This document shows, piece by piece, positions 27,633-35,767 of a stretch of 64,000 nt of DNA. Each line of letters opens with the position of its first letter. Positions within the stretch are counted from its first letter, which is position 1. The DNA comes from Micromonospora sp. C95 (GTDB taxonomy: Bacteria > Actinomycetota > Actinomycetes > Mycobacteriales > Micromonosporaceae): assembly GCF_018070465.1 (NCBI RefSeq), contig NZ_JAGPXT010000002.1:186001-250000 (forward strand), written 5' to 3'. The position numbers and the translations under genes are program-made. The notes beneath the pieces were generated by a model. That model did no database searches and was not told the DNA's origin. It saw only the letters and a program-made list of their open reading frames with translations.

Positions 27633-28612
27633 ACGAGAACGCGACGAGTCTCGGGCACCTGGCACCGCAGCGTCGGCTGCGCCGGCTGGAACTGACCATC
27701 ACCCGCCGCCTCGACGGGCTGCTGCACGGGCAGCACCTGGGCCTGTTGCCGGGACCGGGCAGCGAACCGGCCGGCAGCCGGGAGTACCACCCGGGCGAGG
27801 ACGAGGTCCGGCGGATGGACTGGTCGGTGACCGCCCGTACGACCGTTCCCCACGTGCGGACCGTCGACGCCGACCGGGAGCTGACCACCTGGGCGCTTGT
27901 CGACGCGACGCCCAGCATGGACTTCGGGACCGCCGAGTTGGAGAAGCGGGAGCTGGCGGTGGCGGCCGTCGCCGCCGTCGGCTTCCTGACCGCCGGCTCC
28001 GGCAACCGGCTCGGCGCGCATGTCCTCGGCGACGCCGGGGTGCGCCGCTTCCCCGCCCGTACCGGCCGGTACCACCTGCTCAGCCTGCTGCGCACCCTGC
28101 TGGAGGTGCCCCGCGGCCGACCGGCCAGCGACCCCGTGCCACTGGCCGAGGCGATCGACGGGCTGCGCCGGTCGGCCGGCCGTCGCGGGCTGGCCGTGGT
28201 CGTCTCCGACTTCCTGGACGGCCTGCCCGACGAGGGGGCGGCCGGCGCCGGTAGCGGCCCCCCGGACTGGGAACGGCCGCTGCGGCGGCTGGCCGCGCGG
28301 CACCAGGTGCTCGCGGTCGAGGTCCGTGATCCGCGCGAGCTGGAGCTCCCCGACGTCGGCCTGATCACACTTGTCGACCCGGAGAGCGGGCGGCGGCGCG
28401 AGGTCGCCACCGGCAGTCGGCGGCTTCGCGACCGCTACGCGGCAGCGGCCGCCGCCCAGCGGCTGGCCGTGGCGCGGGCGCTGCGCCGGGCCGGTGCGGC
28501 GCACCTGCCACTGAGCACCGACCGCGACTGGATCGCCGACATCGTCCGGCACGTCCACGGCCAGCGTCGACTGGCCCGGGCGGCCCGACCCAACCCGGGA
28601 GGAGCGGCGTGA
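27629..28612 (+). CDS. DUF58-domain protein
   Basis: A 327-residue protein with the DUF58 hallmark SREYHPGEDEVRRMDWSVTART near residues 50-70. A VWA-like segment follows (TTWALVDATPSMDFG, in place of the usual DxSxS). It is cytoplasmic or membrane-associated and always linked to MoxR. Translation is coupled at both ends: GTGA with MoxR at 27629 and GTGA with the VWA gene at 28609. Presumed role: substrate or adaptor of the MoxR ATPase in envelope or metallo-protein maturation. Confidence 0.9.
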   Translation: MNENATSLGHLAPQRRLRRLELTITRRLDGLLHGQHLGLLPGPGSEPAGSREYHPGEDEVRRMDWSVTARTTVPHVRTVDADRELTTWALVDATPSMDFGTAELEKRELAVAAVAAVGFLTAGSGNRLGAHVLGDAGVRRFPARTGRYHLLSLLRTLLEVPRGRPASDPVPLAEAIDGLRRSAGRRGLAVVVSDFLDGLPDEGAAGAGSGPPDWERPLRRLAARHQVLAVEVRDPRELELPDVGLITLVDPESGRRREVATGSRRLRDRYAAAAAAQRLAVARALRRAGAAHLPLSTDRDWIADIVRHVHGQRRLARAARPNPGGAA

Positions 28613-29559
28613 GCTGGGAGTCTCCGGAACGGCTGTGGCTGTTGGTCGGGGTGGTCGCCCTGGTGGTCGGGTATCTGCTGCGGCAACGCCGACACAGCCG
28701 GTACGCGGTGCGGTTCACCAATCTGCGCCTGCTGGACAAGGTGGCGCCGGCCCGGCCGGCGTGGCGGCGGCACGTTCCGGCCGGGCTGTTCATCGCGATG
28801 CTGGCACTGCTGGTGGTCGGCTTCGCCCGACCGACCGACGAGGTACGGGTACCCCGGGAGCGGGCCACCGTCATCGTGGCCGTCGACGTGTCCCGTTCCA
28901 TGCTCGCCGACGACGTGCCGCCGGACCGGCTGATCGCGGCCCGGGAGGCGGCCCGCGAGTTCGTGGCCGACCTGCCGGCGGAGTTCAACGTCGGGCTGGT
29001 CGCCTTCGCCGGCAGCGCGTCGGTGCTGGTCCCCCCGGGCGGCGACCGGGAGACGATCACCGCCGGCATCGACCGGCTCGACGAGGATGCCACCGCACTC
29101 CAGGGCACGGCGATCGGCGAGGCCATCCACGCCTCGCTGGAGTCGATCCGCACCCTGGATGCGCGGGCCGCCGAGGATCCGCCGCCGGCACGGGTGGTGC
29201 TGCTCTCCGACGGGGCGAACACCTCGGGACGGGACCCGGCACTCGCCGCCGCCGACGCGGTGCAGGCCGGCGTACCGGTCGACACCATCTCCTTCGGCAC
29301 CCCCGACGGGCGTATCGGTGGTGGCCAGTCGGTCCCGGTCGACGGGGAAACCCTCCGTGCCGTGGCCGAGCAGGCCGGCGGCGGCTACTACGAGGCGGGC
29401 AGCGGCGACGAGTTGCGCGCGGCCTACTCCGACATCGGTTCGTCGGTCGGCCACCGGCTGGAACGCCAGGACGTGTCGGCGCGGTTCATCGGCGCCGGCC
29501 TGGTGCTCGCCCTGCTGGCTGCCGCCGGTTCGCTCTTCTGGTTCTCCCGACTGCCCTGA
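28609..29559 (+). CDS. Membrane-anchored VWA-domain protein
   Basis: A 316-residue BatA-like protein. Two N-terminal membrane helices (about 9-23 and 57-75) surround an Arg-rich loop. A von Willebrand A domain with an intact MIDAS motif (VAVDVSRSM, then the distal Thr and SDG motifs) follows, and a last helix sits at the C-terminus (GAGLVLALLAAAGSLFWF). Metal-dependent protein binding is expected. It is the third member of the MoxR-DUF58-VWA module. Confidence 0.9.
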   Translation: MSWESPERLWLLVGVVALVVGYLLRQRRHSRYAVRFTNLRLLDKVAPARPAWRRHVPAGLFIAMLALLVVGFARPTDEVRVPRERATVIVAVDVSRSMLADDVPPDRLIAAREAAREFVADLPAEFNVGLVAFAGSASVLVPPGGDRETITAGIDRLDEDATALQGTAIGEAIHASLESIRTLDARAAEDPPPARVVLLSDGANTSGRDPALAAADAVQAGVPVDTISFGTPDGRIGGGQSVPVDGETLRAVAEQAGGGYYEAGSGDELRAAYSDIGSSVGHRLERQDVSARFIGAGLVLALLAAAGSLFWFSRLP

Positions 29560-29584
29560 CGGCCTCCCCGAGGAGGGACATCGC

Positions 29585-30502
29585 ATGCACGACACGATCA
29601 CGGGGCTGGGTGAGCCGCGCGGACCACGCTTCGTCTCACCTGCCCTGCCGACGGACGAACAGCCGCCCGGGTCCGCTTCGGTCGCGGCACCTCCGGTCAC
29701 GCCGACGGGGCCTGACAACCTGGCGGACCGGAGCGCGGCACCGACCGACGGGGCGTCGCGCTGGCCCCGGCTGTTGCTGGCCGGGTTCACCGTGGTGGCG
29801 GTGTCCGCCGGTGCCGGCGGCGTCGCCGGGCACCTCACCGCCGGCGACGCGCCGGCCGCCACCCCGCAAGCCCCGCCGGCCGGCCCGGCCGGGAGCACGG
29901 CGGCCGACCTGGTCACCGCCGCCGACCAGGTGCTGGCCGGGGTGGTCTCGGTGCGGGTGGCCGGCGGAGGTCGGGGCGCCTCCGGATCGGGGTTCCTGAT
30001 CGACGACCGGGGGCACGTGGTCACCAACAACCACGTGGTCGCCGGCGGCGGCACCATCCAGGTGATCGGCCGGGACGGCCGGCGGCTCTCCGCGCGGTTG
30101 GTCGGCCGGGACCCGGGTACCGACATAGCCGTGCTGCGCGTCGATCCGGGTAACGGTCTGCGCCCGCTGCCGCTGGCGTCGGCCGGGCAGACCCGGGTCG
30201 GTGAGCCGGTGCTCGCCGTCGGTTCGCCGCTCGGGCTCTCCGGCACGGTGACCGCCGGGATCGTCAGCGCGCTGGACCGTCCGGTCCGTCTCGGCGGTGG
30301 GGCCCGGCAGCCGGCGGTGCAGACCGACGCGTCCATCAACCCGGGAAACTCCGGTGGCCCACTCGTCAACGGCCGGGGCGAGGTGGTGGGCGTGAACACC
30401 GCCATCGCCACGCTGGAGGGCAGCGGCAACATCGGGATCGGCTTCGCCATCCCGGTCGACCGGGCGGCCCAGGTGGCACAGGGGCTGATCGCGAGGGGAT
30501 AA
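29585..30502 (+). CDS. Membrane-anchored trypsin-like (HtrA-type) serine protease without PDZ domain
   Basis: A 305-residue protease. The N-terminal 60 residues are cytoplasmic and Pro-rich, a membrane helix lies at about 61-85, and an extracytoplasmic S1C protease domain follows. The triad is complete: His150 (TNNHVV), Asp180 (TDIAVL), Ser256 (NPGNSGGP). HtrA/DegP and mycobacterial PepD normally carry a C-terminal PDZ domain; here the protein ends right after the protease fold. It starts 25 nt after the VWA gene and is followed 7 nt later by a two-component system, an arrangement recalling pepD with mprAB. A role in envelope protein quality control is inferred. Confidence 0.9.
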   Translation: MHDTITGLGEPRGPRFVSPALPTDEQPPGSASVAAPPVTPTGPDNLADRSAAPTDGASRWPRLLLAGFTVVAVSAGAGGVAGHLTAGDAPAATPQAPPAGPAGSTAADLVTAADQVLAGVVSVRVAGGGRGASGSGFLIDDRGHVVTNNHVVAGGGTIQVIGRDGRRLSARLVGRDPGTDIAVLRVDPGNGLRPLPLASAGQTRVGEPVLAVGSPLGLSGTVTAGIVSALDRPVRLGGGARQPAVQTDASINPGNSGGPLVNGRGEVVGVNTAIATLEGSGNIGIGFAIPVDRAAQVAQGLIARG

Positions 30503-30509
30503 CTGACAG

Positions 30510-31205
30510 ATGCGGCTGCTCGTGGTGGAGGACGAAGAGGACCTGGCCGGCGCGTTGCGGGTCGGGCTGGCCCGCGCCGGCTACGCCGTCGACCTCGCCG
30601 CCGACGCGGCGCAGGCGTACGACCTGCTGCTGGTCAACGGGTACGACCTGCTGCTGCTCGACGTCAACCTGCCCGACGGCGACGGGTTCGCGGTGTGTCG
30701 GGCGATCCGTTCCGGGGCGGTAGAGGTGGCCGGCGGGCGGGACCTTCGCGTGCTGATGCTCACCGCGCGCGGCGGGTTGGGCGACCGGGTCCGTGGCCTG
30801 GACGAGGGCGCCGACGACTATCTGGTGAAGCCGTTCGCGCTTGCCGAGTTGCTGGCCCGGGTGCGGGCGCTGCTGCGTCGGGACACCGGCGGCACCGGGG
30901 TGGTACTGACCGTGGGCGCGTTGACCCTGGACGTGGCACGGCAGGAGGCCCGGCGGGGCGCTCGGCAGCTGCACCTGACCCGCAAGGAGTTCGGCGTCCT
31001 GGAGTACCTGATGACCCGCCCGGGGCGGGTGGTGCCGGCCGAGGAACTGCTGGAGCACGTCTGGGACGCCAACGCCGACCCGTTCACCGAGACCGTTCGG
31101 GTCACCGTGGGTACGCTGCGGCGCAAACTCACCGGCGGCGGCGACGAGCCGGCGATCGAGACGGTCGTCGGGCGCGGCTACCGGCTGCGGGAGGTGCTGG
31201 CATGA
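30510..31205 (+). CDS. OmpR-family response regulator
   Basis: A 231-residue regulator with receiver (acidic VVEDEED, phospho-acceptor Asp51 in LLLDVNLP, Lys in YLVKPFAL) and OmpR winged-helix output (LTRKEFGVLEYL, VRVTVGTLRRKLTG, VVGRGYRLREV). It follows the protease gene by 7 nt and overlaps the kinase start by ATGA. Two 11-bp-spaced direct repeats in the downstream BON and STAS promoters are candidate binding sites, because OmpR-family dimers bind head-to-tail repeats with one-turn spacing. Confidence 0.93.
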   Translation: MRLLVVEDEEDLAGALRVGLARAGYAVDLAADAAQAYDLLLVNGYDLLLLDVNLPDGDGFAVCRAIRSGAVEVAGGRDLRVLMLTARGGLGDRVRGLDEGADDYLVKPFALAELLARVRALLRRDTGGTGVVLTVGALTLDVARQEARRGARQLHLTRKEFGVLEYLMTRPGRVVPAEELLEHVWDANADPFTETVRVTVGTLRRKLTGGGDEPAIETVVGRGYRLREVLA

Positions 31206-32407
31206 CTGTCTTCCGGTCGATCCGGTTCCGGCTGACGGTGCTCTACTCGACGCTACTGTTCGCGCTGGCCGGTGCCGGTCTGGCGGTGGCGTACGTGGCG
31301 GTGGACCGGGCGGTCGACCCGAAGCCGATCACCAAGCGGTACGAGGCGCAGTTGGTCAAGCTCAAGAGCGACGGGCGTACGGTGCCGACCGGCACCACGC
31401 TCGAGGTGGCCGAGGTGCAGCAGATCGAGGACGAGGTGAACCTGCGGCTGTTGCAGACGGTCCGGGACTATTCGTTGATCGCGCTCGGCGGGCTCTTCGT
31501 GGCCAGCCTCGGCATCGGGTGGGTGCTCTCCGGCCGGGCGTTGCGTCCGGTGGGCGCGATCGCGCGCACCGCGCGGGAGATCCAGGCCACCGACCTGTCC
31601 CGCCGGATCCGCCTGACCGGTCCGCGCGACGAACTGCGCGACCTCGGTGACACCATCGACTCGATGCTCGACCGGCTGGAACACGCCTTCCAGGCCCAGC
31701 GGCAGCTCATCGACGACGCCTCGCACGAACTGCGCAGCCCGTTGGCGATCATCCGAGCCAACCTCGACGCCTCGCTGACCACACCGGAGGCCGGTGAGCA
31801 GGAGCAGGCCGCCGCCGTGGCGACGATCGACCGGGCGACCACCCGGATGTCCCGGCTGGTCGAGGATCTGCTGGCCACGGCCCGTCGGGACGCCGACTCG
31901 ATGTCCGACACGGACGTGGATCTCAGCGTCGTGGCCCGCGAGGCGGGCGAGGACTTCGCCGCCCTGGCCACCGGCCGTGGCCTGCGGCTGCGCTACGCGC
32001 TCGAGGTGGGTCTCACCCTCATCGGTGACCCGGACACGCTGCGTCGGGCCGCCGGCAACCTGCTGTCCAACGCGGTGCGCCTCTCCCCGCTCGGCGGGGC
32101 GGTCACGGTGGCCACCGGCCGGGTGGGCGACTGGTTGTGGTTGGCCGTCGCGGACGAGGGGCCGGGCATCGCCGAGGCCGACCAGGCGCGGGTGTTCGAC
32201 CGGTTCTGGCGGGGCGAGGCCGGGCGAGGTGGCTCCGGTGACCGGCGGACCGGCCTGGGGCTGGCCATCGTCCGGCAGATCGTCGAGTCGCACGGGGGCC
32301 AGGTGGCGGTCTTCTCCCGGCCGGGTGCGGGCAGCACCTTCGTGCTGTGGCTGCCGGCCGCCGACCGGACCGGAGACAGTCGACCGCCGGCCAGCACGCC
32401 ACTGTGA
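31202..32407 (+). CDS. Sensor histidine kinase of the protease-linked two-component system
   Basis: A 401-residue kinase. Two membrane helices (about 12-34 and 90-110) enclose an extracellular sensor loop of about 55 residues. HAMP, HisKA (His175 in DDASHELRSPLA) and HATPase domains (NLLSNAVRLSP, DEGPGI, GLGLAIV) follow. Coupled to the regulator by ATGA at 31202. Linkage to MoxR/DUF58/VWA and an extracytoplasmic protease suggests sensing of envelope stress (inference). Confidence 0.93.
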   Translation: MTVFRSIRFRLTVLYSTLLFALAGAGLAVAYVAVDRAVDPKPITKRYEAQLVKLKSDGRTVPTGTTLEVAEVQQIEDEVNLRLLQTVRDYSLIALGGLFVASLGIGWVLSGRALRPVGAIARTAREIQATDLSRRIRLTGPRDELRDLGDTIDSMLDRLEHAFQAQRQLIDDASHELRSPLAIIRANLDASLTTPEAGEQEQAAAVATIDRATTRMSRLVEDLLATARRDADSMSDTDVDLSVVAREAGEDFAALATGRGLRLRYALEVGLTLIGDPDTLRRAAGNLLSNAVRLSPLGGAVTVATGRVGDWLWLAVADEGPGIAEADQARVFDRFWRGEAGRGGSGDRRTGLGLAIVRQIVESHGGQVAVFSRPGAGSTFVLWLPAADRTGDSRPPASTPL

Positions 32408-32428
32408 CTGTCATCCAACTGTCATCCA
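32407..32428 (+). promoter_or_regulatory. Tandem 11-bp direct repeat, candidate response-regulator box
   Basis: ACTGTCATCCA occurs twice in immediate tandem (32407-32417, 32418-32428), followed by ACCGT. It lies between the kinase stop and the BON gene at 32521. One-helical-turn spacing of direct repeats is the usual target form of OmpR/PhoP-type regulators. A related site stands before the STAS gene at 33583-33598. Confidence 0.55.
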
Positions 32429-32520
32429 ACCGTGCGGTCGACTCCAAGGTCGTTGCGCAAGGTGGTGGTCGATCGGGACGGCGCGTCGGGTCGCCGGCGT
32501 CAACGACGAAGGAGACCGCT

Positions 32521-32826
32521 GTGGTGATGCCGTGGCCCTGGCCGATGCCCGACGATCACTCCTTCCGCGCGCTGTGGGACGAGCCGCAGCACCACGACGA
32601 GGATGTGCGTCTCGCCGCCCTGGTCGCGCAGCGGCTGAGCGCTGACTGGTCGACCCGCAGGCAGCAGATCACGGTGATGGTGCAGAACCGGGTGGTGATC
32701 CTCACCGGCCTGGTCGCCAGCGCCGAGACCCGCCGCGCGGCAAGCGAGTTGGCGTGGGATGTCGAGGGCGTGACGGACGTCTGCAACGCGCTACGACTGG
32801 CCGGTCACCGCCGGGGACGCCGCTGA
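32521..32826 (+). CDS. Small BON-domain protein
   Basis: A 101-residue protein with one BON (osmY/nodulation) domain: VAQRLSADWSTRRQQITVMVQNRVVILTG, then SAETRRAASELAWDVEGVTDVCNAL. No signal peptide is visible. BON domains bind phospholipid or other envelope components; short solitary versions are common in actinobacteria. GTG 32521 has AAGGAGA at 7 nt; GTG 32524 and ATG 32527 are alternatives. It sits behind the two-component genes with its own possible promoter box. Confidence 0.75.
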   Translation: MVMPWPWPMPDDHSFRALWDEPQHHDEDVRLAALVAQRLSADWSTRRQQITVMVQNRVVILTGLVASAETRRAASELAWDVEGVTDVCNALRLAGHRRGRR

Positions 32827-32828
32827 AC

Positions 32829-32875
32829 TTCGGCTCGTCCACGGCGCCCGGCACCGGCACCGTGGACGAGCCGAA
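32829..32875 (+). terminator. Stem-loop after the BON gene
   Basis: A perfect 16-bp inverted repeat (TTCGGCTCGTCCACGG and its complement) with a 15-nt loop directly after the BON stop. No T-tract follows; termination of the preceding unit is the simplest reading. Confidence 0.7.
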
Positions 32876-32946
32876 CCCGAAAGGCAACCTGCGGTGGGTG
32901 ACGCACGGGGCAGGCCGGATGACTGTGGCGACCCCGGGACCGTCGC

Positions 32947-33507
32947 CTACTCGTCGGCCGCCGGTCCGCCCTGGAGTCGGGCGAGCGCGTCGGCGCGGGT
33001 GTCCGCGACCGGGAACACCTCGTCCAGCCGGGTGACCCGGAGCACCTGACGGATCAGCGGTGAGTTCGACGCCACGCAGAGCGTCGCGCCGCGTTCGGCC
33101 GCGCCACGGTGCGCGCGGACGAGCAGCCCGAGGGCGGTGGAGTCGAGCAGATCCGTCCGGCCGAGATCCACCAGGACATGCCCGCCCATGTCGGCGGCGT
33201 GCCGCAACGCCATGCCCAGCGTGTCACCGGTGTCGAGGTCGACGTCGCCGGCGACGGTCACCACGGTCACGGCACCGAGGTGCTCGATGCCGAGGATGCC
33301 ACCGGGCACGCCGGCAGCGGCGGGGCCGAGCTGGGTGCAGTGCACGCAGCGGTGCGGTCCGTCGGCCAGCGGGGAACCACTCCAGCCGTGCTCGGACACC
33401 AGCGGCCACACCACCTCCGCGTCGGAGGGCATCCGCGGCCCGGCGACCGTGTCACCGCAGTTGTCACAGGTCAGGGTGACCAGGTGGTCATCCAGGACGA
33501 CGGCCAT
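32947..33507 (-). CDS. STAS-domain anti-sigma factor antagonist with N-terminal zinc-ribbon-like segment
   Basis: A 186-residue protein. Residues 75-180 form a STAS domain with the phosphorylatable Ser in DLLDSTALGLLV, as in SpoIIAA/RsbV. Before it lies an unusual N-terminal part with two CxxC knuckles (TCDNCGD and RCVHCTQ) about 40 residues apart, which could hold zinc. STAS antagonists release sigma factors from anti-sigma kinases; no such kinase is encoded nearby, so the partner is distant. ATG 33507 has GAAGGAG upstream. A regulator-box-like motif precedes it at 33583-33598. Confidence 0.85.
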   Translation of the reverse strand: MAVVLDDHLVTLTCDNCGDTVAGPRMPSDAEVVWPLVSEHGWSGSPLADGPHRCVHCTQLGPAAAGVPGGILGIEHLGAVTVVTVAGDVDLDTGDTLGMALRHAADMGGHVLVDLGRTDLLDSTALGLLVRAHRGAAERGATLCVASNSPLIRQVLRVTRLDEVFPVADTRADALARLQGGPAADE

Positions 33508-33582
33508 GGCGTGCTCCTTCCCAGGTCGGAGGGGTCGGGATCCCACCCTGCCGGGGTCAGGTGGCGGGCACCGCGCGGACAC

Positions 33583-33598
33583 ATGACGGTTGGATGAC
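33583..33598 (-). promoter_or_regulatory. Second copy of the GTCATCCAAC regulator box
   Basis: Read on the minus strand, GTCATCCAACCGTCAT contains GTCAT twice at 11-bp spacing. The 13 bases GTCATCCAACCGT are identical to 32421-32433 next to the BON gene. It stands about 76 bp before the STAS start codon. Confidence 0.5.
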
Positions 33599-33719
33599 GA
33601 ATGGGCTTCCCGCTGCTTGCGGGTCGGATGGGCGACGACGCTGTCGCATTCACCGTCCGCTTTGCGACGATAGACGTAGAGAGATCGGTTGATCCCTGTG
33701 TGCGACGGGAGGTCGAAGG

Positions 33720-34826
33720 ATGCGACAAGGACTACCCACCGACGAGCCGGTCGGCACGCTGGAAGTGGTACACCGCTTCCGGGGCCCGATGCCGACCGGG
33801 GTGACCGTCTCGCACCGTGGCCGGATCTTCGTCAACTTTCCCCGCTGGGGTGACGAGGTCCCGGCGACGGTGGTGGAGCTGCGACGCGGGCGCGAGTTCG
33901 CCTTCCCCGACCTGCGGTGGAACACTCCGTCCGGCGACGACGACCCGTCGGCGTTCGTGTCGGTGCAGAGTGTGGTGGTCGACCCGGCCGACCGGCTCTG
34001 GGTGCTCGACACGGGCAGCCCGATGTTCCAGCCGACCTCTCCCGGCGGGCCGAAACTGGTCCGGGTGGACCTGAAAACCGACACCGTCGCCCAGGTGATC
34101 ACCTTCCCGCCTGACGTGGTGCTGCCCACGTCGTACCTCAACGACGTGCGGTTCGACCTGCGTCGCGGGGCGGCCGGCATCGCGTACCTCACCGACTCCG
34201 CCGATGGTGCCCCCAACGCCATCATCGTGGTCGACCTGGCCAGCGGCTCCTCGTGGCGGCGCCTCAACGACCACCCGTCCACCAAGGCCGCACCACTGGC
34301 GGACTTCCGGCCGGTGGTCGAGGGACGCCCGTTCCTGGTCCGCCCCCCGGACGCTGCGCCGCAGCCGGTGGGCGTCGGTGCCGACGGCATCGCCATCTCC
34401 GCCGACGGCGCGCGGCTGTACTACTGCGCCCTCGCCACCCGCCGCTGGTACAGCGTGGCCACGGACGCGCTGGCCGACCGTGGGCTGGGCGACGCGGAGG
34501 TTGCCGCGACGGTGATCGACGAGGGCGACAAGGGCGGCGGCGCCGACGGCTTGGAGTCCGACGACGCCGGCCGGATCTACCTGACCAACTACGAACACAA
34601 CGCGGTGCTGCGGCGCCGCCCCGACGGCGAGTACGAGACCGTGGTGCACGACGCCCGCCTGCTCTGGCCCGACACGCTCAGCGTGGCCACCAATCGGCAC
34701 CTCTACGTCATCGCCAACCAGGTACACCGGCAGCCGCCGTTCAACCGCGGCCGGGACCTGCGACGCAAGCCGTACGCCCTGTTCCGGACCCGGATCGACG
34801 CGGGCCCCGTGTTGCTGCGACCGTGA
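33720..34826 (+). CDS. Major royal jelly protein/SMP-30-like beta-propeller protein
   Basis: A 368-residue protein with the sequence pattern of the bacterial MRJP/Yellow branch of the SMP-30/gluconolactonase-like propellers: TGVTVSHRGRIFVNFPRW, SVVVDPADRLWVLDTG, YLNDVRFD, GVGADGIAISADGARLYYCAL and a late DGLESDDAGRIYLTNYEHNAV. No signal peptide is seen, so it is probably cytoplasmic. Family members bind small molecules or hydrolyse lactones; substrate unknown. ATG 33720 is preceded by GGGAGGTCGAAGG. Monocistronic, divergent from the STAS gene. Confidence 0.82.
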   Translation: MRQGLPTDEPVGTLEVVHRFRGPMPTGVTVSHRGRIFVNFPRWGDEVPATVVELRRGREFAFPDLRWNTPSGDDDPSAFVSVQSVVVDPADRLWVLDTGSPMFQPTSPGGPKLVRVDLKTDTVAQVITFPPDVVLPTSYLNDVRFDLRRGAAGIAYLTDSADGAPNAIIVVDLASGSSWRRLNDHPSTKAAPLADFRPVVEGRPFLVRPPDAAPQPVGVGADGIAISADGARLYYCALATRRWYSVATDALADRGLGDAEVAATVIDEGDKGGGADGLESDDAGRIYLTNYEHNAVLRRRPDGEYETVVHDARLLWPDTLSVATNRHLYVIANQVHRQPPFNRGRDLRRKPYALFRTRIDAGPVLLRP

Positions 34827-34928
34827 CGCCGACGAGCCCCGATCGGGTGGAAGTGCTGCCCGACCGGGGCGGGTGCCGCCCACCGCACGTAGCGTCGGAG
34901 GGCAGTGACCACGAGGTGAGGAGCGGTC

Positions 34929-35099
34929 GTGACCGAGCCGGAGGAAGAGCGCGAGAAGAGCGCGAAGACCGACCCGGTGCTGTTCTCCCCGGACGGCGAC
35001 CCGCATCACAATCCGGCGCAGACCCCGCTACCGGACGAGCACCCGCCGGTGACGTACTCCCACGACGGCGAGACCGACGTGATCGACGGCGAGCAGTAG
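34929..35099 (+). CDS. Small hydrophilic protein (56 residues) of unknown function
   Basis: A short open frame beginning GTG 34929 after a strong ribosome site (GAGGTGAGGAG) and ending TAG 35097. The product is charged and Pro/His/Asp-rich (VTEPEEEREK at the start, VIDGEQ at the end), without hydrophobic segments, and looks disordered. The ribosome site and actinobacterial third-position GC support coding. No function is suggested. It is convergent with the HxlR gene. Confidence 0.55.
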   Translation: MTEPEEEREKSAKTDPVLFSPDGDPHHNPAQTPLPDEHPPVTYSHDGETDVIDGEQ

Positions 35100-35127
35100 T
35101 ACGCCGCAGCCGCGATCACCGACCTGC

Positions 35128-35625
35128 TCACGTGTCGGCCCCGGCCGTCGGCTTCGCCGTCTCACCCCTTCCGCCGGGGCGCCGCCACGCCACACCGTGG
35201 TCGATGTCGAGCGGTTCCCCGCAGCGCTCACACACCTCCACACCAGCCGAGGGGTGCTCGCACCGACCGCAGCGCACCTCGAACGGCGGCTGCTCGGCAT
35301 CGCTCGGGCGGTGCCGGTGCGCCCAGTTCGCGTAGGCGTGCAGCACGGGAATCGCGTCGGCAGCCGCCTGCGTCGGCACGTACTCCCGCCGCGGTCGCTG
35401 GCCGGAGGAATACGGGCGCGGCTCCAGCAGTCCCTGGTCGACCATCGAGGCCAGACGGGCGGCGAGCACGTTGTCGGAGGCGTCCAGTCGCCTCTTGAAG
35501 TCGTCGAACCGGCGCGCGCCGGTAAGCGCTTCGCGGAGGATCAGCAGCGTCCACGGATCGCCGATCACATCGATCGCCCGCGCTATCGGGCAAACCTCCC
35601 CGCTCCAGTCCGAACGCAGCGCCAC
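35128..35625 (-). CDS. HxlR-family transcriptional regulator with C-terminal zinc ribbon
   Basis: A 165-residue regulator. The HxlR winged helix starts at once (CPIARAIDVIGDPWTLLILREALTGARRFDDFKRRL, with the typical N-terminal Cys) and continues through LAARLASMVDQGLLEPRPY. The C-terminus adds CGRC and CERCGE knuckles, a zinc-ribbon-like end. GTG 35625 has AAGGAGGAG at 5 nt. It is divergent from a short-chain dehydrogenase, the usual target arrangement for this family, with a palindrome in the shared promoter. Confidence 0.9.
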   Translation of the reverse strand: MALRSDWSGEVCPIARAIDVIGDPWTLLILREALTGARRFDDFKRRLDASDNVLAARLASMVDQGLLEPRPYSSGQRPRREYVPTQAAADAIPVLHAYANWAHRHRPSDAEQPPFEVRCGRCEHPSAGVEVCERCGEPLDIDHGVAWRRPGGRGETAKPTAGADT

Positions 35626-35640
35626 AACACTCCTCCTTAA

Positions 35641-35655
35641 CTTGCTCGAAGCAAG
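35641..35655. promoter_or_regulatory. Palindromic operator in the HxlR/SDR divergent promoter
   Basis: CTTGCTCGAAGCAAG is a perfect 6-bp inverted repeat with a 3-bp spacer, placed 16 bp upstream of the HxlR start codon and about 113 bp before the SDR gene. It is the obvious candidate for HxlR autoregulation and control of the SDR. Confidence 0.6.
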
Positions 35656-35767
35656 CTTAGCGGATACAGTCCGTCGCGGATTACTTTTTTGAAGAAAGTA
35701 TCCGGGCCGGGGTCGGCGCGTGCCGGACCGCAGCGTGTGGCCCGGCATCAGGCCGAAGGAGATCGAC

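Noticed and set aside
29087..29584. Long Ser/Arg-rich N-terminus for the protease
   Set aside because: It overlaps the VWA gene completely; the membrane anchor and protease begin after ATG 29585.
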